A stretch of DNA of 64,000 nt from Rhodamnia argentea (Eukaryota; Streptophyta; Magnoliopsida; Myrtales; Myrtaceae). The notes beneath the pieces were generated by a model that was given only the letters and a program-made list of their open reading frames with translations, made no database searches and had not been told where the DNA came from. The translations under genes were made by a program, and so were the position numbers. Shown here piece after piece: positions 22,366-33,365 of the stretch; the stretch's first letter is position 1; every line of letters begins with the position of its first letter. The stretch spans positions 29,580,934 through 29,644,933 of the forward strand of contig NC_063151.1 in NCBI RefSeq assembly GCF_020921035.1, read 5' to 3'.

Positions 22366-22955
22366 GATGGCGGTATCCTGTTTTTACCTGATGACACTGG
22401 ATAAGCTGGTAAGTGTAGGACAATTTTGAGTTTGCATTCAGTATATATGCAGCATCGATCTATGAGTTTTTGGAGTCTATTTCTTCTGAGGACAAGGAGC
22501 TAGCGATAGATACGAAAGCCTGGTTCTTTTGAGTTTCTCAGATACCTGCTTCTCCTGAGGTTTTCACAAAATTTCAAGAGGTGTCAAAGCTAAAGGATAA
22601 TTTAAGAAGTGAGGAGAAAGCAGCAACAGTTTTGTTAGAGTGTGTCTACCTCTTTTTTGTTGGAACTTTTTTTTGGGTCTATCTTTTTTGTTATATTAAA
22701 TAACCTATGACTGGGGAGTCATGGAAGAGGCAAAGAAAATGTAAATAATTTGAGGTTTTATTGAAGAGTGCCGAGAGAGCATCATTGGTACAGCTCCAGC
22801 GTCCCGAGGATTGTACAACCCCAGTTTAGGCTCTCAAATATTGCCTGAATCATTAGCTGATTAGGTTGTGCTCTATACTCATGGAGTTGACTCTCTTTCA
22901 ACAGTGGGAACTCATGCCTCAGTTTTCGACGGTTCACTTCTGTTTGAAGGATGTT
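22366..22955. other. POP1 3' flank, no gene
   Basis: 3' untranslated and intergenic sequence with T-rich tracts. No recognised feature before the duplicated segment that leads into the FtsH pseudogene. Confidence 0.5.
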
Positions 22956-23216
22956 AGTTTTAATGTGAAAATAAGATTGGTTTGATGGAATAAAAACCGA
23001 TGATCAGATTAATAAACCAAAAAAAAAAAAGAAGGGGGGAAAGTAAGAATGATTTACTTGAAGAGTAACATTTTTTGGGCACAAATGTTACATATGGATT
23101 CGCTCTCTGGGCTTGGTTAGGTCTCAGTGTGCTTGCTGCTCTGTGGACTGTCATATTGGGCTGCATGGATGCTCCCTTTCGGCAAGACCCTTTTGGTAAG
23201 GGCGGTGGCCGGTGAG
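22956..23216 (+). repeat. Dispersed duplicate of an FtsH-linked segment, copy 2
   Basis: Pairs with 14476-14775. The non-coding lead (gtgaaaataagattggtttgatgga and the gaatgatttacttgaagagtaa line) runs without a break into FtsH coding homology ([12 protein letters not shown]). The gene fragment therefore already carried this lead before the segment was duplicated. Confidence 0.7.
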
Positions 23217-25175
23217 GCCGGCATGCCGTTCTTCTCTTGTGCGGCATCCGAGTTCGTCGAGGTGTGTGTGGGCATTGGTGCTTCGAGAGTTGGGGACTTT
23301 TTTGAGAAGGAGAAGTCGAAAGCAACTTGCACTGCATTTATTGATGATATCAATGCGGTAAGGAGGCAGAGAGGAGCTGATCTTGGAGGAGGGAACGATA
23401 AGAAAGAGCAAACTATTGCCTGAGATGGATGGTTTTTGGGGGAATTCAGGTGTCATGGTATTGGCAGCTATGGACAGGCCAGATGTTCTCGATTCAACTT
23501 TGTTGAGACCTGGGAGGTTTGATCGGCAGGTTACCGTGGACAGGCCTGATGTTGCTGGAAGAGTGAAGATCTTTCAGGTTAGTTATATTGTTGCTTTATT
23601 TCGTTGGCATGTTTGTATGAGATACCATATCGATGTTGTTCTCGCTAAGTATTTTCAGGACTTGAAGGCAGGAATGTGAATTTTGAACTAAGCGAAGTCT
23701 TTTGGGTTTGAGTAACATGAATGTCGTTGACTTTTTATTTTGCTTTATTAGTGGAGTTGAAGTGCAAAGTTGAATAATTAGGTGAATCGGCTATAAACTT
23801 TTACCTAACACCTCTGGAATGCTAGGCGTGGTTCTGACCTCAGTTTACTATCTACCACTTTCCTGATTGAGCTCCCTTTCATGGCAGGTGCATTCTCAAG
23901 GTAAGTCACTTGCCAAGGGTGTTGACATTGAAAAGATTGCGAGAACTCCGGGATTTACTGGGGCTGACTTGCAGGATGAAGTTATTTGCTTCTTATGGTA
24001 TACATGGCAACAACTTTTTCTTTGACCGGTTTTATACCTCCACGATAATGTAATTATGGATGTTGACTGTATGATGAAAATTATGCAGAGGCCAGGCACG
24101 CTTTAGTTTGTGCGCTGATGCCTGCATATGATTCTGTAGCCAAAGATATCCATCATCCCCTGTGGCGAAGCCGGAGGTCTTATCTTTTGCGCTTCAAGTG
24201 AAGAGACTTGAGTCTGGGCTATACAGAAGAAGCTATCTCGAGAGTCAGTTGGCCAGTGCACTCCAAGTGAAGTTGCCAGTTCTGGTGACTGGTTAGCAAT
24301 TCTATTATGCAGGGTCGCTGAGAAGGTGATGGGTGGGTTTGGTTCAGCATTCCCAAGGGGCTTTCAGCTCTCAAAGCCCATTGGGAGAATGTTGAAACAT
24401 TTGGTTCAGCTTTAAACCAACATTTGATCAAACGTTGGTCTTGGAAAAGCTGAAAGCCCAATGCTGGTAGGGACTAGTATTGGGCTTTCAGCATTTGGCC
24501 AAATGTTAAGAGATTTTTTTCCTTCCAAAACTAACCTCATCAATTCCCTATATTTTCGATTTTGCCTTCTTTTTTACTGTTTTATCTTCTTTGCCGGTCT
24601 TGCAATGGGTAATTTTTTTAATTAAAAAATAAAAAATTTGTACTCAAAGCCCATTTGGAATGTTATTTTTACCAAATATCATTCAACTCGGAGCTCATTT
24701 TCAAATGAGATTTTACAAAACGCAATTAGCATTTTTCTAAACTCCTTTAGGTTGAAGACATTTGTATTTCTCCAAAGCTCATTTCAAATGCTGAATCAAA
24801 CCCACCCGATATATGGGACCAAGAATGTTACATCAGGAGCTTCCAATGACTTCCAATGACTTTATGCAAGTTTGTTGTGTGGCAAGGCAGATGGTTGAAA
24901 GGTTTGGCTTTAGCGAAAAGACTGGTCAAACAGCCATTGGTGGACGATTTTCTCTTGGTGAACCTGGTGGAAATCCCTCATTGAAGTAAATTCATTTTAG
25001 GTGCTTACCCAGTCATCTAGTATGAACAATTAGACTTTAACCCACCTGAATCGCGCTGAGACCTACAGTATTTCGCATCCTCCACAAGCTTGCTCAAATC
25101 CTTATAGACAGAGAAATTGTCTACGGAGAACAGTTCGCAGGCCTCTTCATTTATGGAAAAGCCAAAGCTGTATGT
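23150..25175 (+). pseudogene. Plastid FtsH metalloprotease pseudogene (FtsH1/FtsH5 type)
   Basis: FtsH1/5 are type A subunits of the thylakoid FtsH hexamer that removes damaged photosystem II D1. Ordered homology runs from Walker A ([15 protein letters not shown], 23169-) through [40 protein letters not shown], then [20 protein letters not shown]. It continues, after an intron remnant, through VHSQGKSLAKGVDIEKIA and PGFTGADLQ, then ARHALVCALMPAYDSVAKD, GTKNVTSGASNDF and HKLAQILIDREIV, to a C-terminus near 25160. Intron remnants at the usual places show it is a duplicated copy, not a retrocopy. Damage includes frame changes (for example after EQTIA at 23423), in-frame stops, loss of the zinc motif (HEAGH reads EARHA) and a MITE insertion at 24331. 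The N-terminal membrane part is absent. [12 protein letters not shown] points to FtsH1/5 over FtsH2/8. Confidence 0.9.
24331..24807. mobile_element. MITE inserted in the FtsH pseudogene
   Basis: A 477-bp non-coding element with 20-bp inverted ends, GGGTGGGTTTGGTTCAGCAT (24331-24350) and its complement with one mismatch (24788-24807). The flanks are a 3-bp duplication, gat at 24328-24330 and at 24808-24810. The site is certain because the two gene halves read VAEKV and IYGTKNVTSG when one gat is counted once. A 3-bp duplication and GGGTG…TTTGG ends are usual for PIF/Harbinger MITEs, but the duplicated triplet is GAT instead of the usual TTA/TAA. Inside are repeated GGCTTTCAGC / GCTGAAAGCCC words. 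Confidence 0.85.
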
Positions 25176-25495
25176 TAGCATAACTTTCTTTATAGGAGTT
25201 TGGAGGAAAAGAACAATCAGAATTTACGGTAAGTCCCTTATACCTGGTACACCTTGGTGACCACTTTATCAAATCTTCTGACCCAGATTAGAAACCATGG
25301 CATTCATGAAAGCATCACTTTCCCATATCACTTTGTATATTATTGAAGCATGAGCACCGTAAATGTTGCCCTTTGTGAGCTTTATTATGTCAGCGTAGCT
25401 AAAAAGCATGCAATAAGGATACATGTCATGGTCCTTTCCTCGAAAAAAAAAAAAAAACAGATCTTGAAATAGAGGGACATTGCAAGGCTTTATGA

Positions 25496-28400
25496 TCAGA
25501 AACGTTTTGAGCTTTGTCGAGAATATGGGTATTCTTTGGCACGTGTGCATAGCTCTTCACATGCTCTCACTGAATCTGCTGACAAAATCTCCATGGCCTT
25601 GAAAATGTGCTTGAGACATGGCTGTACGCTACTCCCAGTTGTAACTTCACATCGAGCCCTTAGGGGTGCAGTAGAATCTTCCCGAAACTTCAATACCACG
25701 GATCGGTCCTTGGCTTGCATCTCCTTGTGAATCTTCTGCTCCTTCCTCTCTATTAGCTTAACCTTCCTCTCTATTTCCTTGTCTGCTGGGATTTTCTGCT
25801 GCAATGTCGCGTAGTGTTGCTCGCTGATCTTCTGGACGGTCGACAAAAGTTCTTTCATTGCGTCAACAACCTCCTTCTCACAGAGCCTTTCCAGAGACTG
25901 TGACCACTGGTTACAGATCACAAAAACCGGCGGCGCTCCAATTCTGCCGGGAGAGAAGGGGGCGACACCGTCGGTTGTCTGTTCTGGTTCGTGCGAAAGG
26001 CATCGCATGAGCCAGCTATTTAAAGCTCTGATGCAGCCCTTTTGGGCAGAGATCCAGTTGGAGAAGCATAAGGTCCAGTTCTGAATCTCGAGCTTGATCT
26101 GGACGAGCTCTTCAAGATGGTCCGCATCATTTTGATTGGGGGAGGATAAAATTGAGTCCAAGTTCTTTGCTTTCGCAACTGCTTTGTACTGACCCCTGTG
26201 GCACTCTTCCATAGACTTCCACATCTCCAACCATCTTTGAGACAAAAGATAGAACAAGAAACGTGAGCAGAAGTACATAAGAAGACACGTTTTTGGAGAT
26301 TCCAGTCTAAGTTCTCAACTGACATTGACTTCATAAAACGAGTTTAAATATTTGTTAAGAAGCAAGAGAGTCGAGACATATATACCCATTAACGAGTTGG
26401 TGGATCCAGGGCCAGAGCTCATCGTCCCTGAGCTTGTTCGCCTTGACCGAGATCTTGTGAATGACGTGAATCGCGATCTGCAGCTTTGTGGACAATGCCC
26501 GGATCATGGCCCGAGTAGCCTCAATTTTGCCCGCTTCGGCGCCTTTGTTGGTCATGTGGCTTAGCTCCCTACACTTCCTCCCGTACATCACCCGCAACTT
26601 TTCCTCAGCCTGATAAGAAAAATAGGATGACATTGTGTAAATCTTCTGTTAATGAAGTAAGTACACAAGCAAAAACACCCCAAAGCCTCGTGACTTTCTA
26701 ATCTTAACCCATCACAATAAATTATTCGGATAAAGTAAGAGCCAAGAGGGGAATCTAATTAAAAATTGATTAGCTGTGCAGAAGAATATGCGACTTTTTC
26801 TCGTTCAAGATTCTACCTAAGCACCTTTTAATTGGGTTTACTTTAGACCTAATACAAAACGGGAACTAAACTAGCCAGCTCGACCTTGGAGTCAACCCAT
26901 TTTTCGAGCTTAGTATGTCACGACTGTCGAGGACAACTGAAGCATAACAACATATATCGCACTCGGCCTAACAACATATTCCATATGCTTTTTATCCGGG
27001 TTCATCCTCTCCACGTGCAAAACTCGAACTCCCTTTTATGGTAAAAAGATTGATTCAATGCGAATTTCAATCGAGAACACAATTGACCAGGCCGATTCTA
27101 GTCGGTTCTCATCAATTGACCTAGGAAGTGAGATTCGATTCACATTCATCCCCTAGCATCTTAATCTAGACCCACCTAAATTCCAAATGTGAAACTGGAG
27201 GAAACATCAAAATCCTCTCGTCATACTAGTTTTTGCTGAAACTTAATACCTAACAACGGTTGGGCTGGAGACCCATGTAGAGTAAATATGCATGGCCGAA
27301 GTAATACAAAAGTGAAACTTCCATAAGCATGACAAAAAGGAAAAGCTAAGAAAAGCGAAAGGGAAAAATAAAATGGCAAAAGCGAAAGCGAGATTCAATT
27401 CAAAAGCAACTCCACTCAGCACACTCCCACAAGAATACAAAAGGTGGATACCCTCAAACTGACCTTGACTTCATTGTAGAGCTTCTTCTCCCACATGCAC
27501 AGCTTCTTCAAGGTGCCCGAGAAATTCCCCGGCGAGCCCACCACCGCATCCCGGCCTCGGTCCCCATCCCCTTTTGCAGATGCGCCCTCTGCTTTTGCAG
27601 CGAGGCTTGTTCGCGACGTGGGTATCGCATGCAAAGTCGTCTTGCTCGAAACTGTCATTAAGGCAATTTCGTTAAGTAGGGTTCGGCCCTTTGCTGATGG
27701 GAGAGACAGAATCAATAAAGATGTGATTTGTACATTTAAGCGGAATCGTACGTAGCGCAGTTGATGATTAAGTTGATTTAGCGGGATGTGTTTACACACT
27801 CTATTCGCTCGGAATGCCGTTAATAGTCTCTTTTTTCTCACAAAAGCGTGAGAAAGTAAGTAAGACTCCTTTGATTTTCAGTTCGCAGATATTACCTTGG
27901 TAGACGCCATTTTTGTGGTGGTAACGAAACTTTGCGAGGTCGAGTAATCTCGAGACCTTGTCGCCGGACTCCGAAGCCGCCTTAAAGAGGGATTCGACTT
28001 CTTCGACGATCTCGGACACGTCCCTTCCACTTCCGCCGTCTTTCGGCTCAGCTGAATAACTGCACTTCTCTTTGGGTCCAACTTTCTCCGACACCGAAAC
28101 TGAAGGCGCTTTAACGTAGTAATTACTCTTGACGGGCTCCCTCTGTCCTGTTTCCACTCCCTCAACAGTACGTCCATGACCTCCATGAGTAGTTTCCTTC
28201 AGAACTTTGCTCTCTTCCTTCGCTCTGTTGTGACGAGCAACAGGCACTGCGTATCCGTCGTACCCGTCGAAGAAATTCAGAATGTCCCACGTCGAGTCGC
28301 TTGGTGGCGGAGGAGGAGGAGGAGGAGGAGGGGGCGGCGCATTCGACGCCGACTGGCCATCGTGTTGCGAAGAAGGATAATAAAAGATCTGACTGGTCTC

Positions 28401-28936
28401 GTTATGGTCGTTGTAATGATCGTAAACAGGGAGAGTGTGAGTAATGGATCGAGCAGGTTGATTCTTCATGTAACTGATCGACACGAATCTCTCGAAGAAC
28501 GGATTCAACGACTCGGGATTGTAATAATCCTCGTGCTCGTCGACGACGACGCGGGCGTCGCTCGCCGAAAGAGAAGCCGTCGAGCTCGCCACGTTGTTAG
28601 CGTTGTCATCATTGTCGTCGCCTTCGGAGTCGTCGAAGTGGATGTGAGAGCCAGACGAGGAGGTCGAGCCGGAGGAGGAGGAGGGGGAGTGACCGGGCGG
28701 TGCGGCGGCGACCTGAGCGGGCGGCTTCTTCGAGGGCCTCCCGCCGTCGGTTCGAGGGGGCTCCGATCGGAGAGGCGGCGGAGAGCGGCGCCGAACGAGC
28801 GGAGGGAGTGGAGGTAGGCCACGTGGGCGTCGGCGAGGGCGTAGCTACGGTGGAGCGCGTCCTCGAGGAGGTCGGTGCGGTCGCGGCAGAGGGAGACGGC
28901 GGGCAGGCGGTCGAGCTTGGAGCTGCTGCATCCCAT
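25496..28936 (-). CDS. DUF630/DUF632 protein (REL2/NRG2/APSR1 family), exon 1 frame-shifted
   Basis: Members of this plant family (NRG2, APSR1, rice REL2) act in nitrate or phosphate signalling and leaf shape, at the plasma membrane or nucleus. Four exons fit: 28936-27896, 27651-27464, 26609-26386 and 26234-25496. The start MGCSSSKLDRLPAVSLCRDR is the family's N-myristoylation-type DUF630 head (about residues 1-60). A proline and serine linker follows, including a run of 12 Pro, then SGSHIHFDDSEGDDND. DUF632 follows, with DVSEIVEEVESLFKAASESG, KLRVMYGRKCRELSHM, RWLEMWKSMEECH and WTLCFSNWISAQKGCIRALN. The head and the linker lie in different frames: exon 1 (1,041 nt) is one base short of the phase required by exon 2. 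The shift falls within 28700-28775, a GC-rich stretch. Either a one-base deletion disables the gene or there is a base-calling error. Exons 2-4 are intact. Confidence 0.85.
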
Positions 28937-29499
28937 GAGCGCAGCCACGTATCCCGCTCGGAACGCCAACAGCGAGGCTTGGTTTCCCGGAACCGCACGC
29001 CGGAGAGGTCGATCGGAGAAAGGTTTTTCTCTGCTCCGGCTTTAGGGCTTTTAGATAGCGGCGAAAGTGAGAAGGACGAGGGACGGACAGACAAGACGGA
29101 GAGGAAGATGCGGAAGGATGGATGGAGGGTTTTATTGCGTTCTTTTTTTGTAGTGATGCGACATTGGGTTTTGAGGGCTTTTAATTTAATCCCGAAACTG
29201 GGAAGTGATATTTTATTGGGCTTTGCTCGCATTATAATATTTGAACCACTATTATGGTGAGCAACAAATTTTTGGAAGTTTCGATTTCGACCCCAAATTT
29301 CTTTTTCTTTTTTGAAGAACGGACCCTGTAATAATTCTTACTTTTGTTTTATTTATGTTTTTGTGATTCAGAATAAACCGTTAATCCGACAATAAATTAA
29401 TGACAATCGCATAATGTTTCTCTATCTTCTTTTGCTTTGTTTGACGCCAAACATGGACGCCTAAAATGAGGGATAGATGAAGTGGGATTAGTGGAGCGA
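28937..29499. other. Upstream region of the DUF630/632 gene
   Basis: 28937-29230 is the probable 5' UTR and promoter for the minus-strand gene; short frames in it are shadows. 29230-29499 is AT-rich with nothing recognised. Confidence 0.45.
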
Positions 29500-30315
29500 G
29501 GCTCAATACCAAAAAAACTCCAACTTTAGCATTTATCCCAATTATATCCAAAACTTATTTCTGTTCCATAAAAAAAATAGTCAATTTTTATTTTTTTTTT
29601 TCAATTCTATTGCCCTAATATCCAAAAAAAAAAAACAAAAACATCAACTTTAGCATTTGTCTCAATTATATCCAAAACAATTTTTTTGTCTCATAAAAAT
29701 CCTCAACTTTTACTTTTGTCCCAATTTTACAACCGTTAGCATTTCATCCATAATCACCATTAGTTAATCCTACGTGACATTTTCACGTCGCTAATGAGTT
29801 ATACCTCAGCAAAGCTCACATGAAAAGAACCCCCAACTTCTCTTTTGTTGTATACTTCCCTTACATATTATCGGGAAATACAGAACTACTCAAGACAAAG
29901 CCTTTCGGATTCTCTCCAGCACTCAACGACCCAAAGAATGGATAGATGTGGAGATCTGATATTTGGACAAATGATATCGAATCTCGTCGTCCGGGAAATC
30001 TGCTGTTTTCGAATTTCAAAGATTCATTGGTAAGTTCGGCTAGAAAATTCGAGTCATGTAGGATTAACTAACGATGGTTATGAACGGAAGGCTGACGGTG
30101 GTAGAATTTGGACAAAAATAAAAGTTGAAGAATTTTTATAAGACAAAAAAAAAAACGGACATAATTTAGACAGATGCAAAATTTGAGGATTTTATGGGTA
30201 TTATGCCAATAAAATTGAGACAAAAGTAAAAGTTATAGGTATTTTTATGAGATAAATTTTTTTTGGATATAATTAGGATAGATATTAAAGTTGAAATTTT
30301 TTTTAGTATTAAGCC
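29500..30315. mobile_element. Foldback-type DNA element with about 260-bp inverted repeats
   Basis: The left end GGCTCAATACCAAAAAAACTCC pairs with the complement of the right end (…attaagcc at 30315). Pairing continues through repeated 'CAACTTTAGCATTTRTCYCAATTATATCC' and 'CTCAACTTTTACTTTTGTCC' lines to 'AACCATYGTTAGTTAATCC' near the middle. The unique centre is about 230 bp and holds no gene. The flanks (gtggagcga, cgcgaagtg) do not form a clean duplication. Confidence 0.65.
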
Positions 30316-30579
30316 CGCGAAGTGAAGAAGATTAAGGTAATTTAACAAAACAAGTGCGTGATGCACTGCACGCTGTGAATCCGTGATTAATTAATTATGT
30401 GTTTTTTTTTCTAACAGTCATGTGAAACAAGAATCATTAAAAAACGAGAAAGGCAAAAAGGTGGCGGGGAGAGATTCTTATTCTTCGCATGGGCAACTCC
30501 ACTCTTTTTGTTTTTGTCATCTGCCTTCATTTAGATTCTAAGGGGCGTGTTTGTTTCGGAGGAAATTTCATGATAAAAT

Positions 30580-30950
30580 AAACAAAAAATGACACAAATA
30601 TTTCATGAATTTTGATCAAATGTGCAATACGATCTGTGAATTTTTGATTTATTTGATGTGATCCCTAAACTTTTGGCACGTTTTTAATTTAGTTCCTGAC
30701 CTATAAGAAAATGTTCAATATTGTCGTGTCCATTAATTCAAGTTCAAGGACAAATACAATTCAGGTTTTAAATTAAACATGTACCAAAAATTTATAGGCC
30801 GCATCAAACAAATTAAAAATTCATGGACCATATTACATATTGGACTGCAGTTAATGGACCACATTGAATAGATTAAAAGTTCAAGGAATCATATTGCACA
30901 ATGAACCAAATTTCATGGACCATTTGTGTTATTTTTCCTAAAGGAAAATA
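30580..30950. mobile_element. Short inverted-repeat element (AT-rich MULE-like MITE)
   Basis: The left part (ATGACACAAATATTTCATG… ATGTGCAATACGATCYGTGAA…TTTGATGTG) is the complement of the right part (…cacattgaatagattaaaag… catggaccatttgtgttatt). The arms are about 110 bp. Non-coding. Same wording family as the elements at 31797-32314 and 32689-33231. Confidence 0.6.
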
Positions 30951-31796
30951 CATTTCGGGAAGTCATTTTTTTTTTTTCAGAAAAATGCTTTGCCCTTTTC
31001 AAGTTAAGGGACTCATTTTACTGACATTAAGAGTGCATCTTTTCTTTGACCATAAATGATTTTTCATTGATTGATCATTTTCAACAAACAAAATGACTGA
31101 AAGTCCGAAAAAAAAACACATTCGCGGAGAATCTTTTCACTCAAAACAAACATCCGATGCGCGATTAGGGTTTCCGCCTTCCCTATTATCGGGTTCTTCA
31201 AACGGGAAAAATCGAGCAGGGAAACATTAGGCACACTACGATCATATCATATTACAAAACCGGCAGACTAAGTTATTTGTCGGAATTTTGCTAATGGGTC
31301 ATTGAGTACGACTCGTTTGATTAACCGAAACCCACTTAAAGATCCGCTCTTAGGTATGGTCCGCCACTGAGGGAGAGAACACTGCATACAGACAAAGATT
31401 GCTCGAGTCGAAATCCCACCGAGACCACCTTTTATGGACAGAACGAGGTCAGATTCAAAATCCCCATGATGGGAACATCGCTTCCTTACTATTTAACGTT
31501 GTAATCATCTCCCTAATTTTCATGTTATTGTCGTGCGAACCCTACCGAGCAATTCGATGTACGGTTTTCCCATATGACAATCATTTTGGACTTTTGATAA
31601 AACCACACCGTTGCGATGTCTTAGCCCCGCTTTTTCCCCGAATCATAACGTTACACAGGAAACGAGCTCTTTAACGAGTCATGATGAAGGAAGTATCATT
31701 GTCGGTTTGAAAAAAGGAAATTCGACCTTGGATTCCTGCCTCTCTCTCTCTTTTTTTCTCGTTATCCAGCAGTACCCCGCTGCATTGGAAATGTTC
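30951..31796. other. Intergenic, nothing recognised
   Basis: Contains short open frames (31399-31674) without family motifs and a TC run near 31740. No supported feature. Confidence 0.45.
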
Positions 31797-32314
31797 CTAG
31801 TCAACTTATTTTGTTTGTTCAATATGATCGTTGAACTATTGTTGAATGTTCAATTTAGTCTTTTCGTTTGTTCAAACGACCAACCCGATAATATTTGATG
31901 GCGTGATGTATTATATACCTGAGTTTGATTTTTAAAGATGACGAGTCAACGTGTCCATCTTTTTATCTATCTAGTTTAGCAAAGGAAAAAAGAAAAATTA
32001 GGGTGTTAACATGTTCATCTTTATTTGGTGTTGTAGATTATTATTATTGTATCTTGATTTGAGATGAATAGCTAACGTGTATAATCCATAAGTAACTTCT
32101 TTTTTGTCCACCGTTCATGCTCAATGAACCGAAAACCACGTCAACAGTTTTTTCTTAATTTTAAAGTAAAAAAGGACGACTTTGAGCATTTTCTTACGAC
32201 CCAAAGACTAAGTTGAATATTTACTTATTCAAGGGCCAAATTGGACAAATTAAAGGTCCAGAAATAACGCTGCATATTGAGCCAAAGTTTAAGAACTATT
32301 TGTGTGATTTTCCC
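31797..32314. mobile_element. Decayed inverted-repeat element
   Basis: The right arm ends tttgtgtgattttccc (32314), the complement of a GGGAAAATCACACAAATAG terminus. Its 'TTCAACTTAGTCTTTGGG' line pairs with 'gttcaatttagtcttttcg' on the left (about 31850). The left terminus is missing. Non-coding; related to the next element. Confidence 0.45.
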
Positions 32315-32688
32315 TTTTGCATCCTACCATCAAGTTGCCCAATTTTCCTTTTTCTTTTTAAAGGATTATGTTAGAAAGTGCTCTTGATAGACAACTAAAA
32401 ACGCAGATATTGTACCAAGTGCTGACTATCCTCGTGATAGGCACAGTAAATGCTTTGAAAATTAAATATTTTTTCTTTAAGTATGTTTAAGTTTAACCTT
32501 ACATGATTTGAAAATTAAAAAGTGTTTCGGGAGCACCGGTCGAGTCTTTGTATTTGTAACTGTTTGACCATTTGTGTTTTACGTAAATGGACAAGAAATA
32601 CCATGTAGAATCTCTCTTTTATTGAGAAAATATGCCACGCGGGCGTACTTTATTAGAATTAATTAATCAAGTGCTCTTATTTTTAAAT
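32315..32688. other. Intergenic spacer between elements
   Basis: AT-rich sequence without recognised features. Its last nine bases (32680-32688) are the left target duplication of the next element. Confidence 0.5.
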
Positions 32689-33231
32689 GGGAAACTTGAC
32701 ATTAACGGTCTCCGAACTTAAATCAAACATATAATATCATTCATTGAATTTTCATTTATTCATTGTGATTCTCGAGTTATCGATAATTATTAAATCCAAT
32801 CCTCTCAAACAATAAATCAAACGTATAGCCCTATGTGTCGAGGTGTAAATCCTATTGACGGCTTCTTTGTAAGAGATTATCATACATTGAGTTGAATTGT
32901 TAATGATTTTTCACAAATGATGAGTCGATATATCTGTCTTTTTAACCATCTAGTTTGAAAAGTAAAAATGAAGGGGCTTCAAATATACCAAGTGAAGATT
33001 TATTTTTTTGAGGTGTAAATTTTCTTTGCCTACTGTCCAAAAGTATTAAGTCCCACTAACAGATTTCATTAACTTGAATTAATGAAATGACAACATTAAA
33101 TATTTTCATATAAGCTAAGAATTATATTAAATATTGACTAATAGTGTACTAATCACATTGAATAAATTAAAAATCCAAAAACTATATTACAAATTGAGTT
33201 CAAACTTAGAAATTATTGGTGTCAATTTCCC
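32689..33231. mobile_element. Mutator-like MITE with 9-bp target duplication
   Basis: A 543-bp element with GGGAAACTTGACATTAA at the left and the complement of GGGAAATTGACACCAATAA at the right; arms are about 100 bp. Flanks tttttaaat (32680-32688) and tttttattt (33232-33240) form a 9-bp duplication with one mismatch, although such AT-rich words could match by chance. Non-coding. Confidence 0.65.
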
Positions 33232-33365
33232 TTTTTATTTATTGAACACATACTCAAAGACTCTATTTGGAAAAGGACAGAAAAAAAAGGGGATATAATT
33301 AAACGTGGAGAATAAATGATAGTCAACCCAAGTCACTAGTCCGAAACTCAAGAATTTATATTAGA

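Noticed and set aside
28176-29260. Long plus-strand frames of 186-213 codons
   Set aside because: They are Arg/Val-rich antisense shadows of the GC-rich first exon of the minus-strand DUF630/632 gene.
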